A model generated the notes under the pieces. It worked only from the letters and a program-made list of their open reading frames with translations. It ran no database searches and had not been told where the DNA came from. Position numbers and translations under genes: made by a program. A DNA stretch of 64,000 bases from positions 1 to 64,000 of the forward strand of contig JAHECA010000003.1 of NCBI GenBank assembly GCA_024642005.1, given 5' to 3'. Of the stretch, positions 27,114 through 35,394 are shown in pieces. Source of the stretch: Robiginitalea sp. GTDB lineage: Bacteria > Bacteroidota > Bacteroidia > Flavobacteriales > Flavobacteriaceae. Numbering within the stretch: the stretch's first letter is position 1; each line of letters begins with the position of its first letter.

Positions 27114-27229
27114 GCGGGTTGGGTATTGGGTTCAGGTAGGGGGAAGATACGAAATGTGCTGGGGTTACTTAGCGAATTTGGCAATTAGCGGATTAGCGCA
27201 AGCCTTCCTGCAGATTAGCCAGCCGGGGG

Positions 27230-28765
27230 CTATTCCCGCACGTTCACGTTTATGACCTTGTCTGCCTTGAGCAGCAGTTTATGGCTGCTTCCGGAAAGGT
27301 TCGTCAGGTATATTTTCTTGTGGGCTTTGTGGTAGCGCTCGGTAAGCCTGTTCACCGCCTCAATGCCCGACATGTCGGCAATGCGGCTTTCCCTGAAGTC
27401 GATAATGACCTCGTCGGGGTCGCCCTGCACGTCGAACTTTTCATGGAAGGTCTTGATGGAACCGAAGAAAAGGGGGCCATAGATTTCGTAGTGCTTTACC
27501 CCATCTGCGTCGATGTGTTTGCGGGCCCTGATGCGCCTGGCACTGTCCCAGGCAAAGACGAGGGCCGAGATCACCACCCCGATGAGCACCGCAAGGGCCA
27601 GGTTGTGCAGCACAACGGTAACCCCCATCACCAACAGCATCACCAAAATATCGGAAACCGGGTATTTATTGAATATCCGGACGCTTACCCACTCGAAAGT
27701 GCCAATGGAAACCATGATCATAAGGCCGGTGAGGGCCGCCATGGGCAATTGCTCAATAAGGGACGACCCGAACATGATAAAAGCGAGCAGGGCCAGGGAT
27801 GCCACCAGGCCCGAGAGCCGTGCCCGCGCCCCGTTGGAGATGTTGATAAGGCTTTGCCCGATCATAGCACAGCCTCCCATGCCCGAAAACAGGCCCGAGG
27901 TGATGTTGGCCACTCCCTGGGCCACAGCCTCTTTGTTGGTTCGCCCACGGCTTTCGGTAATTTCATCGATGAGCTCGAGGGTGAGCAGGCTTTCGATAAG
28001 CCCCACCCCGGCCACAATGGCGGCGTAGGGAAAAATAATGCCCAGGGTCTCCAGGTTTAGCGGGAGCTCAGGAAGGTGGAAGGGAGGGAACCCACCGTTT
28101 ATAGAGGCAATATCGCCCACGGTTTTGGTTTCAATGCCCAGGGCGGTTACCAGTATAAAAATGACAATTATTGCCGCCAGGGAAGCCGGGAAGGCTTTCG
28201 TGAGTCGGGGCAGCCCCCAGATAATGAGCATTGTTAATGCCACCAGGCCCAGTACGAGGTAGAGGGCCGGGCCAACGAGCCATTCCCCCGAAGGGGTTTT
28301 AAACTGCTCCAGCTGGGAGAGGAAGATAATTATGGCCAGCCCGTTTACGAACCCGTAGACCACCGGCAAAGGCACGAGCCTCATCAATTTGCCCAGGCGT
28401 AACAGTCCCGCCAGAACCTGCAAAAGCCCCGCCAGGATTACGGCTCCGAATACGTACTCGACCCCATGCGACTGCGCCAGGGCAACTATTACCACGGCCA
28501 CCGCGCCGGTGGCACCGGAAATCATGCCCGGCCTGCCGCCCAGCAGCGAAGTGACCAGCCCCATGGCAAAGGCGGCATATAACCCCACCAATGGAGCTAG
28601 CCCTGCGATCAGGGCGAAGGCCACCGCTTCGGGCACCAGGGCGATGGCTACGGTAAGGCCCGAAAGAACTTCGGTTTTGTAATCGACGGCCTGCTTAAAA
28701 TCGAATAAACGAAAAATTTGCTTCAAAACTTGGGTTTTTCGGTAAGGCCAAAAAGCTCCCTGCAT
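27230..28765 (-). CDS. SulP-family anion transporter with STAS domain
   Basis: Inner-membrane permease of about 511 residues from ATG 28765 (MQGAFWPYRKTQVLKQIF). I prefer this to the ORF-track start at 28810 because an exact minus-strand -7 box (TATTTTTG, 28815-28808) overlaps the latter. The sequence TVAIALVPEAVAFALIAGLAPLVGLYAAF is the SulP signature, followed by 10-12 membrane helices and a C-terminal STAS domain (about 420-511). SulP proteins move sulfate, bicarbonate or other anions. Nothing in the context favours one; this one is separate from the sulfur island and differs clearly from the SulP at 33596. Confidence 0.92.
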   Translation of the reverse strand: MQGAFWPYRKTQVLKQIFRLFDFKQAVDYKTEVLSGLTVAIALVPEAVAFALIAGLAPLVGLYAAFAMGLVTSLLGGRPGMISGATGAVAVVIVALAQSHGVEYVFGAVILAGLLQVLAGLLRLGKLMRLVPLPVVYGFVNGLAIIIFLSQLEQFKTPSGEWLVGPALYLVLGLVALTMLIIWGLPRLTKAFPASLAAIIVIFILVTALGIETKTVGDIASINGGFPPFHLPELPLNLETLGIIFPYAAIVAGVGLIESLLTLELIDEITESRGRTNKEAVAQGVANITSGLFSGMGGCAMIGQSLINISNGARARLSGLVASLALLAFIMFGSSLIEQLPMAALTGLMIMVSIGTFEWVSVRIFNKYPVSDILVMLLVMGVTVVLHNLALAVLIGVVISALVFAWDSARRIRARKHIDADGVKHYEIYGPLFFGSIKTFHEKFDVQGDPDEVIIDFRESRIADMSGIEAVNRLTERYHKAHKKIYLTNLSGSSHKLLLKADKVINVNVRE

Positions 28766-28807
28766 CACCAGGGGTTCCGGGGCACCTTCCCGTTGGTTTA
28801 AAGGGCG

Positions 28808-28815
28808 CAAAAATA
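28808..28815 (-). promoter_or_regulatory. -7 box of the minus-strand SulP gene
   Basis: TATTTTTG on the minus strand, an exact TAnnTTTG match, about 43 nt upstream of ATG 28765. No clear TTTG lies at the expected distance. Confidence 0.5.
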
Positions 28816-28931
28816 CGCTTTATTATTAGAAAGGGGAGAGAGGCCCGGCCGCTGTGGCAGAGCGCCTGTTTTAGTCGGTTAGAACCCGTGGCATGCGGTA
28901 ATCAGATCTCGAAAAGCCCTGCCAGGCAGTT

Positions 28932-29210
28932 GTGCGCATTGGTCGGGCCGGCATATGCGGGTCAGGCCTGCATGAATACGGGCTGGGGCATCGGCTGGCT
29001 GGAGGTCCGCTTCCGCCCCAATCGGCTTGTTTTTGCTTTTTCCTGATCGGGGGTTGTGTAGGGAGGGGGTTCAACGGTTACTGGCTCGCAGCCTCCCAGG
29101 GCGATGCCTCCGAGGTGCGCTCCACCGGGGTGGGATGGGCAATCGGGATCGGGCGTTTCGGGGGCCGCCGTTTTCAACACCCCGTCCAAAAACCGGGACT
29201 AACCGGCTAA
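28932..29210 (+). pseudogene. Probable relic of an MFS transporter
   Basis: In this otherwise empty gap of about 440 bp the plus-strand frame reads CFCFFLIGGCVGRGFNGYWLAASQGDASEVRSTGVGWAIGIGRFGG. This closely resembles the last helices of aromatic-acid/AAHS-type MFS transporters, where the pattern is ...EVRSTGVGWALGIGRxG.... Only this fragment survives. After a GGGGG run at 29160-29164 the frame turns basic and stops, whereas removing one G would continue AAVFNTPSKNRD before a stop. No upstream MFS domain is visible. The homology was judged by eye from a short motif, so confidence is moderate. Confidence 0.4.
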
Positions 29211-30844
29211 TCCCGATGGTGTTTCCCCACCGGGCTCAGCGAATTGACCAGCCCGGACTGTATGCTTTTCCAGAGGTAATTGCCCAGGCCTTTGTACGGC
29301 ACCCGGTCAAATTCAATTACGCCCACAAGCGTTTTACCGCGCCGGTTGGGGTTTGAATTCTTGACCAGGGTGTTGGCCAGGAGCGATTTCGCCTTGTTGC
29401 GCTGCCCTTCTTCCTGGAGGAACTCCACAGCCAGGTCTTCATAAAGCATGGTGAGCGCCCCCTGCATGTGCCGCGAATTGCCATAGGCCGTAAAGTAGAG
29501 CCTGTTCAGGTTGCCTTCCGAAAAACGCATGCTGATGGCCGGGTAAACCGTGGAATTCAGGGTATGCAGGCGGGCACTGCCGCTGCTATGGCCCTTCAGG
29601 TAGAGCGCGTCGTGCCCGTAGGGCATTTGCAACTGTATTTCAATGGGGATAACACGCAACAGGCTGGCAGAAAGGTCTATATGCAGGGTGTCAGACAGGC
29701 CGCCGGCAGCGCCGGAGACCACCGGATACAGGGCCATTGAGAGGTCGTTGAGGTCAACTTCGACCAACCCGCCTGTTTCCGGCACATTTTCGGCATACTT
29801 CAGGTAGGAGTTGCGCACCTGCAGGGTATCGATGCGAAGGGGGAATTTCATAGCGGCAAGCGATTGGGCCGGCAGGGGAATTATTTTGCCCGTGTCGAAG
29901 GGCAGGGATTTGTCTCGAAAAATCTCGGCGTGGAGGCTGTCGATAGTCAGGGTTTTCATCCGCAGCTCGCCCCCCATAAATAGCGTGGCCAGGTCTAAGC
30001 CCTGAATATCGAGCCCTGCCAGGCTTAGCTTGTACGTTTCAAAGCTGTGGGTATGGCGGGCCTTCATCTCGCCGGGCTCAAGCTGGGGCTCCACCGTCAG
30101 GTTTTCAATGCGGAGCGATTGCCCGGCGTTGCGGTAGTTAAACCGTTCGTACCCCAGGGCATAAGTGCCGCCGCCCAACACGGAACGCTGCTGTTTCAAT
30201 TCCAGCTCCAGGGAATCGAAAACAGGGACAAAGGGGGCATTGTCTGAAGTGGTGGTCTGGGACAGGTGAATGCCCCTAAGGCTTAACTGGTCGCCGCTGA
30301 AGTGGGCCAGGGTATCCTGCTCAGGGCCTTCCAGCAACAGCTGAAAGTGGTCCATCTCGAAAACCCCGAGACGAATATCGCTCAGCCCGGGCAGGCGGAT
30401 GGAATCGAACAGGGCCCCGCCCTTTTTCGGCTTGTTTTCCCGGGCAGTGCCTGATTTGTGGAGCAAAACCCGTACCGTATCCAGGGTAAAGGATTTGATG
30501 TCGAGGTGCTTGTTCCAGAGAAAATGGCTCGGGTCGATACCGTGCAGGGTTATCCGGCCGATTTCCAACCCCCGGAACGCCTGGGCACCAGCTTCGGCAC
30601 CCGCCGAATCTGCCGCGGCAGCCGGCACGATGCGCAGCCCGTGCAGGTTCAGTTTGCGACCGAGCAGGTTCAGGTCGAGCGATTCAAATTCGAACGACAT
30701 GGGGGAGGCCTGATTCTGTAAAACCATTTTTTCGCGGAGGTAGTTCTCCAGGCTCGATTCCAAAACGGGTTTCAGAAAAAGGGAACCTATTCCCAACAGG
30801 CCGAGCAGCGCCACAAAAACCAGAATAACTTTTCTATAACGCAT
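29207..30844 (-). CDS. AsmA-like/DUF748-type membrane-anchored protein
   Basis: 545 residues. A single N-terminal helix (VILVFVALLGLLGIGSLFL) is followed by a long periplasmic, beta-rich chain with repeated segments such as FEFESLDLNLLGRKLNLHGLRI and LDIKSFTLDTVRVLLHK. This is characteristic of AsmA-like or DUF748 proteins, which resemble lipid-transfer beta-grooves between the membranes. Function here is unknown. A weak promoter (TATCTTC, 30876-30870, with TTTG 17 nt upstream) precedes it. Downstream lies the MFS relic. Confidence 0.75.
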   Translation of the reverse strand: MRYRKVILVFVALLGLLGIGSLFLKPVLESSLENYLREKMVLQNQASPMSFEFESLDLNLLGRKLNLHGLRIVPAAAADSAGAEAGAQAFRGLEIGRITLHGIDPSHFLWNKHLDIKSFTLDTVRVLLHKSGTARENKPKKGGALFDSIRLPGLSDIRLGVFEMDHFQLLLEGPEQDTLAHFSGDQLSLRGIHLSQTTTSDNAPFVPVFDSLELELKQQRSVLGGGTYALGYERFNYRNAGQSLRIENLTVEPQLEPGEMKARHTHSFETYKLSLAGLDIQGLDLATLFMGGELRMKTLTIDSLHAEIFRDKSLPFDTGKIIPLPAQSLAAMKFPLRIDTLQVRNSYLKYAENVPETGGLVEVDLNDLSMALYPVVSGAAGGLSDTLHIDLSASLLRVIPIEIQLQMPYGHDALYLKGHSSGSARLHTLNSTVYPAISMRFSEGNLNRLYFTAYGNSRHMQGALTMLYEDLAVEFLQEEGQRNKAKSLLANTLVKNSNPNRRGKTLVGVIEFDRVPYKGLGNYLWKSIQSGLVNSLSPVGKHHRD

Positions 30845-30945
30845 AGAATCAGGGGTATTATATCGCTGTGAAGATACTCTTTTTCGTTTACCACAAACCG
30901 GGAGCGCCGTGAAAATTGCCGATGGAGAACAGCAATTTGCCCATT

Positions 30946-32301
30946 TTATTCCTTACGGTCGAGCACATAGTAACCGCCAACCTGGTCGATTACCCACTTC
31001 CCGTCCCGGAAGAAGACCCGGTCGTTCCCATCCATCCAAAGGGCGTCGCCCAAATAGGTCTTGAGCGTGTCGGCCGCTTCGTCTTCCGACGCCTTCATAA
31101 GTAAGCCCCCCGGGGAGGCCTCAATCTCCATGGTAAGCCAGCGGCCCCGTACCTGCCCCTCGAAAGTTCCCGACAGGGCAGTCGGCTCCTGGTCAAAGGG
31201 CCTGGTATCGGGGAGCGATTTCTGGAGGATATGCCAGGTGAGGGAATTGGCAAAACCAGATGCGCCCCGGGGCCCTGTAGTATTCACAAGGCAAACGACG
31301 TACAGGTCGTCGTCGGGGTAATACCGGGTTTCTGACAAAAAGCCGTTTATGCCTCCGCCGTGCCCGATTTGCCGATGGCCGTAATCTGAAAAGTGCACCA
31401 GGCCCATGGCATAGCGCAGCGGGCTGCCATCATTGAGGTTGGAGGGGGTCGAGATTTCCCGGTATTCCTCAGGGGTCAAAAGCTTGCCGGTGTGCAGGGC
31501 CTCGAGCCACTTCAGCAAATCTGCGGCCGAAGAGCAAAGCGAGCCTGCCGCATAGGGCCAGGTGTGGTCGAGATAGGGCTTTTGCTTCAGGCCGGTTTCG
31601 GTATAGTCGTAGCCGTATACCTTGCCGGCCACCACTTCTGACTGGCTGCAATAATAGGTGTCACTCATCCCCAGGGGCTCAAAAAAGGTGGCTTTTAAAT
31701 AGTCGGCATAGGGCTGGCCGCTGGCTTTTTCAATCACAAGGCCCAGGAGGTAATAGCCCGTATTGTTGTAGATAAGGCGTTCTCCGGGCTCGAAGAGGAA
31801 GGGCCTGGTTTCCACCAGGCGCAAGAGGGTGTCGCGCGGATGGGATTCTATGGAAAGCGGCCAAAACTCCGGGATTTCGGTATAGCTCGCAATACCCGAG
31901 GTGTGGTTCAGCAATTGGCGCAGGGTAATTTTCCGTCCGCCGGTATCCATGGCCACATATTCGGTAAAATCGTCGTCCAGCGACACTTTGCCGGCCGTGG
32001 CGAGTTTCAGGATGGCCGCGGCGGTAAATTGCTTGGTTACCGACCCGATTTCAAAGGTGGCTGGGTCGGGGATGGGGGCCGCCAATTCCAGGCTGGCATA
32101 GCCGTATGATTTCTGCAGCAGTAGTTGTCCGTCTTTTTTCACCAGCACGGCTGCCCCGGCAATCTGGGCGCTGTCGACGGCCTCCCCGAAAAGGGAATCG
32201 GCAAAGGCTTCGAACGCATTTGGGACAGGCTCACTGTCTTGTTGGTTGCAGGAAAGGCTGCCCGCGAGCAGCAGTGTGCAAAGGATGGTTGTTGCCTTCA
32301 T
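30946..32301 (-). CDS. Serine hydrolase of the class C beta-lactamase/penicillin-binding family, lipoprotein
   Basis: 451 residues with a lipoprotein signal (TILCTLLLAGSLSC). Family motifs are SVTK in FEIGSVTKQFTAAA (nucleophile Ser and Lys), YNN in LIYNNTGYYLLG, and HGG in IGHGGGINGF in the position of the KTG box. Typical members are D-amino-acid-specific peptidases, esterases or beta-lactamase-like proteins of the periplasm. Most are not resistance enzymes. A C-terminal extension of about 100 residues is beta-rich. Monocistronic as far as can be seen. Confidence 0.9.
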   Translation of the reverse strand: MKATTILCTLLLAGSLSCNQQDSEPVPNAFEAFADSLFGEAVDSAQIAGAAVLVKKDGQLLLQKSYGYASLELAAPIPDPATFEIGSVTKQFTAAAILKLATAGKVSLDDDFTEYVAMDTGGRKITLRQLLNHTSGIASYTEIPEFWPLSIESHPRDTLLRLVETRPFLFEPGERLIYNNTGYYLLGLVIEKASGQPYADYLKATFFEPLGMSDTYYCSQSEVVAGKVYGYDYTETGLKQKPYLDHTWPYAAGSLCSSAADLLKWLEALHTGKLLTPEEYREISTPSNLNDGSPLRYAMGLVHFSDYGHRQIGHGGGINGFLSETRYYPDDDLYVVCLVNTTGPRGASGFANSLTWHILQKSLPDTRPFDQEPTALSGTFEGQVRGRWLTMEIEASPGGLLMKASEDEAADTLKTYLGDALWMDGNDRVFFRDGKWVIDQVGGYYVLDRKE

Positions 32302-32507
32302 GTGGATGTATTATTTCGGTTTTGCTGGTAGGGGTGTAAAGAGGTCAAGGCTGCCGGGATTTTTCTGCGCTATCAGAGGTAACTCAGCCATACGGTTCAA
32401 GGGGGAGCGTCGCGTGGATGGCCCTTCCGAATATACATAATTATTCCATGTGACTATGGGCCGGGGCTCCGCAACCTGAATAGCCGTGTGAGCAGGCCGC
32501 ACAGGAT

Positions 32508-32552
32508 TGTAACAAAAGTCACAATGGCGCGCCCTCATAAATGTTACTTTTG
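32508..32552 (+). promoter_or_regulatory. Regulated promoter 1: TGTAAC dyad plus -7 box, DUF983-crp-sulP operon
   Basis: Dyad TGTAAC-AAAA-GTCACA (32508-32523) centred at 32515.5, and TACTTTTG (32545-32552), an exact -7 match whose first base is 29.5 bp from the centre. It controls the operon that contains the Crp/Fnr gene, so autoregulation is implied. Predicted leader about 15 nt. Confidence 0.8.
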
Positions 32553-32571
32553 TAAGACTAACGCATTGTGA

Positions 32572-32970
32572 ATGATCCGCAAAGGCAGCAAACTCTACAG
32601 CATCCTCTTCTTAAAATGCCCGCGTTGCCACGAGGGGGAGTTCCTGATCAACCACCCGTATAACCTGAGCAGTTTCAACCGGGTGCGGGAAACCTGTCCC
32701 CAATGCGGCCTCAAGTACAAGATCGAACCCAGTTTCTATTACGGCTCCATGTACGTCTCTTACGCAGTTGGCGTTGCCGTGGCCGTTGCCGTATATGTCC
32801 TCACCCTGATTTTCGGGCTCCACTTGGGGGTCGGGGCTATTTTTGCGACTATTGTGGGCGCGCTGGTCGTGCTGATGCCCTGGATCGGGGCGGTTTCCAA
32901 ATCGATCTGGGCGAATTTCTTTTTCAAATTCGATAAAGCCAAGGCCCGGGAAGTAAAACAATCAACATGA
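32572..32970 (+). CDS. DUF983 family membrane protein
   Basis: 132 residues. The N-terminal zinc-ribbon-like pair CPRCHEGEF and CPQCGLKYKIEPSFYYGSMYVSYAVG marks DUF983. Two membrane helices follow (VAVAVAVYVLTLIFGL and IFATIVGALVVLMPWIGAV). The two CxxC motifs could bind a metal or react with sulfur species. Its function is unknown, but its position as first gene of the operon with the Crp/Fnr regulator is telling. The stop overlaps the next start in ATGA. Confidence 0.88.
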   Translation: MIRKGSKLYSILFLKCPRCHEGEFLINHPYNLSSFNRVRETCPQCGLKYKIEPSFYYGSMYVSYAVGVAVAVAVYVLTLIFGLHLGVGAIFATIVGALVVLMPWIGAVSKSIWANFFFKFDKAKAREVKQST

Positions 32971-33599
32971 TACAAGAACTTAAATCGAGTTACGGCAGGC
33001 AGTTCGAAGAAGCCCTGATCAATGAGATTGCCCAGGTGGGCACCTTCAAGGAGGTGCAGGCCGGTCAGAAGCTCATGGATATCGGGGAGTACATCAAAGG
33101 GATGCCCCTGCTGATCTCCGGGGTCATCAAGGTGATGCGCGAAGATTCCGAGGGCGACGAACTGCTGCTGTACTACCTGGAGCAGGGCGACACCTGTTCG
33201 ATGACCATGAGTTGCTGTATCGGGCAGACCCGCAGTGAGATCAGGGCGGTAGCCGAGACCGACGCCCGGCTCATCATGATCCCGGTGCGCAAAATGGAAG
33301 AGTGGATCGCCAATTACCGGAGCTGGAGGAATTTCGTATTCGAAAGCTACAACAACCGGCTGAATGAATTGCTGCAAACCATAGACAGCATCGCCTTTAT
33401 GAACATGGACGAGCGCCTGGTGAACTACCTGCGTGAAAAGCAGCGCGTAAACGAAGACCGGATTATTCGAAACACCCACCAGGAAATTGCCTACGACCTG
33501 CACAGCTCGCGGGTGGTCATTTCCCGCCTGCTCAAAAAACTGGAGCAGCTGGGCAAGATCGAACTCCACAGAAACTACATTAAGATCAAAGACCTCTGA
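32967..33599 (+). CDS. Crp/Fnr-family transcriptional regulator of the sulfur island
   Basis: 210 residues. The N-terminal cyclic-nucleotide-binding-type beta-roll is about residues 20-120; the C-terminal helix-turn-helix is THQEIAYDLHSSRVVISRLLKKLEQLG. The Fe-S cysteine pattern of FNR is absent. A cluster of three cysteines, C77, C83 and C84 (GDTCSMTMSCC), sits at the beta-roll and is a plausible sulfur- or redox-sensing site. In the recognition helix, aligned with CRP positions R180-E181-R185, the Glu is Val (SRVVISR), so the binding site should differ from TGTGA. The TGTAAC dyads of this island fit. It overlaps the DUF983 gene by ATGA and the SulP gene downstream. The effector is inferred, not shown. 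Confidence 0.93.
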   Translation: MIQELKSSYGRQFEEALINEIAQVGTFKEVQAGQKLMDIGEYIKGMPLLISGVIKVMREDSEGDELLLYYLEQGDTCSMTMSCCIGQTRSEIRAVAETDARLIMIPVRKMEEWIANYRSWRNFVFESYNNRLNELLQTIDSIAFMNMDERLVNYLREKQRVNEDRIIRNTHQEIAYDLHSSRVVISRLLKKLEQLGKIELHRNYIKIKDL

Positions 33600-35326
33600 A
33601 ACGGTATTTCCCCATATTGGAGTGGCTGCCCGCCTATAAACGGGCCTACCTGGCAGGCGACCTGTCGGCGGGCATCACCGTTGGCATCATGCTCGTTCCC
33701 CAGGGCATGGCATACGCCATGATTGCAGGCCTTCCGCCGGTTTTCGGGCTGTATGCGGCCATGGTCCCGCAAATCATGTATGCCCTTACCGGAACCTCCC
33801 GTCAACTGGCCGTGGGCCCCGTTGCCATGGATTCCCTCCTGGTAGCTTCGGGCCTGGGCGCGCTGTCGCTCTCGGGCCTTGACCAGTACATTGCCATGGC
33901 CATTTTCCTGGCCCTGTTCATGGGCGTGTTGCAGCTCATCTTTGGCCTGTTGCGCATGGGCTTCCTGGTCAATTTCCTGTCGCGCCCGGTCATCAGCGGG
34001 TTTACCTCGGCGGCGGCCATCATCATCGGCCTGAGCCAGCTCAAGCACCTGCTGGGCACGCAGATAGCCGGCAGCAACCAGATTCACATCCTGCTGGCCA
34101 ATGCGGTAAAGACCCTGGGCGACACGCATTTGTTGACCCTCTTGATCGGCGTTTCAGGCATACTGCTGATCCGCCTGCTCAAGCGGGTGGCGCCGAAACT
34201 GCCGGCGGCCCTGATCGCCGTGGTGCTCGGGGTGGTGTCGGTGTATTTCCTCGGGCTGTACGACAGCGGGGTCAGCATTGTGGGCGATGTGCCCGGCGGG
34301 TTGCCTTCCCTGCAGGTCCCGGTTTTGGAGACCCAGCGGATTTCCGAATTGTTCCCCATTGCCCTGGCTCTTTCCCTGATTGCCTTTATGGAGGCCATTT
34401 CTGTTGCAAAAGCAGTGGAGGAAAAAAAGGGGGAAACCCGGGTAAATGCCAACCAGGAACTGGTGGCTCTGGGCCTCTCGAACATCCTGGGGTCTTTTTT
34501 CCAGTCGTACCCGACCACCGGGGGCTTTTCGCGAACTGCCGTGAACGACGAAGCCGGGGCCAACACCGGCCTGGCCTCCCTGATCAGCAGCGCGGTGGTG
34601 GGGCTCACCCTGCTATTCCTCACGCCCCTCTTTTACTACCTGCCCAATGCCATTTTGGCCTCCATTATCATGGTGGCCGTATATGGGCTTATCGACCTGA
34701 AATACCCCCTGGCGCTCTGGAAGAACCGCAAGGATGAGTTTGTGCTGCTCCTGGCGACCTTCCTGCTCACCCTGCTGCTGGGGATCAAAGAAGGTATTTT
34801 GCTGGGGGTGCTCTTCTCCCTCCTGCTTTTGGTCTATCGCATTTCCAAACCCCATATGGCCGTGCTCGGGCGTATTCGGGGCACCGATTATTTCATGAAC
34901 ATCTCCCGCTTTTCGGAAGAAGCCGAAGACTTCGAAGCCATCCTCATCCTGCGCTTCGACGGGCAATTGTTCTTTGGCAACAAAGATTATTTCAGCACCC
35001 AGATCCGGAAGCAGATCGCCAGAAAAGGCCCGGGCCTGAAAACCGTCATCCTGAATGCGGAAGCAATCAATTACATCGACAGTTCGGCTGTTTTTATGCT
35101 TAAAGCCCTGATCCATGAACTCAAACGCGACGGCATCCGGTTTATGCTGGCCGGGGCAATCGGCCCCACCCGCGACATCCTGTTTACCAGCGGCCTGATC
35201 GGGGAGATCGGGGAAGAGAACCTCTTTGTGCGCACCAAGGAGGCCTTTGAACACTGCCTGGAGGCTACGGCCAAATCGGATATGCAGCGAAAGATAGCGA
35301 CCCAGTCGGGCCGGAAGCTTATGTAA
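33596..35326 (+). CDS. SulP-family anion transporter of the sulfur island, probable CTG start
   Basis: Inner-membrane transporter, about 576 residues from CTG 33596. The ORF track begins at TTG 33617, but the frame is open upstream from a TAA at 33581 and reads LKRYFPILEWLPAYKRAY. The family normally has this RYFPILEWLP lead. The CTG sits in CTGA, overlapping the crp stop, exactly where an ATGA overlap would be. SulP signature: GITVGIMLVPQGMAYAMIAGLPPVFGLYAAM. A C-terminal STAS domain follows from about residue 440 (RFDGQLFFGNKDYF, YIDSSAVFMLKAL). In this context it probably exports or imports sulfate or sulfite. Confidence 0.9.
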   Translation: MKRYFPILEWLPAYKRAYLAGDLSAGITVGIMLVPQGMAYAMIAGLPPVFGLYAAMVPQIMYALTGTSRQLAVGPVAMDSLLVASGLGALSLSGLDQYIAMAIFLALFMGVLQLIFGLLRMGFLVNFLSRPVISGFTSAAAIIIGLSQLKHLLGTQIAGSNQIHILLANAVKTLGDTHLLTLLIGVSGILLIRLLKRVAPKLPAALIAVVLGVVSVYFLGLYDSGVSIVGDVPGGLPSLQVPVLETQRISELFPIALALSLIAFMEAISVAKAVEEKKGETRVNANQELVALGLSNILGSFFQSYPTTGGFSRTAVNDEAGANTGLASLISSAVVGLTLLFLTPLFYYLPNAILASIIMVAVYGLIDLKYPLALWKNRKDEFVLLLATFLLTLLLGIKEGILLGVLFSLLLLVYRISKPHMAVLGRIRGTDYFMNISRFSEEAEDFEAILILRFDGQLFFGNKDYFSTQIRKQIARKGPGLKTVILNAEAINYIDSSAVFMLKALIHELKRDGIRFMLAGAIGPTRDILFTSGLIGEIGEENLFVRTKEAFEHCLEATAKSDMQRKIATQSGRKLM

Positions 35327-35366
35327 CCTAAGTAACTGATAATAGCAGAGGTATCCTGTACTTTTC
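35322..35366 (+). promoter_or_regulatory. Regulated promoter 2: dyad plus -7 box, first persulfide dioxygenase
   Basis: TGTAAC-CTAA-GTAACT (35322-35337), centre 35329.5; TACTTTTC at 35359-35366, again 29.5 bp from the centre. The dyad overlaps the stop codon of the SulP gene. Predicted leader about 24 nt before ATG 35395. Confidence 0.7.
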
Positions 35367-35394
35367 AGAAATTAATCCTAAAAACGGACAACCT

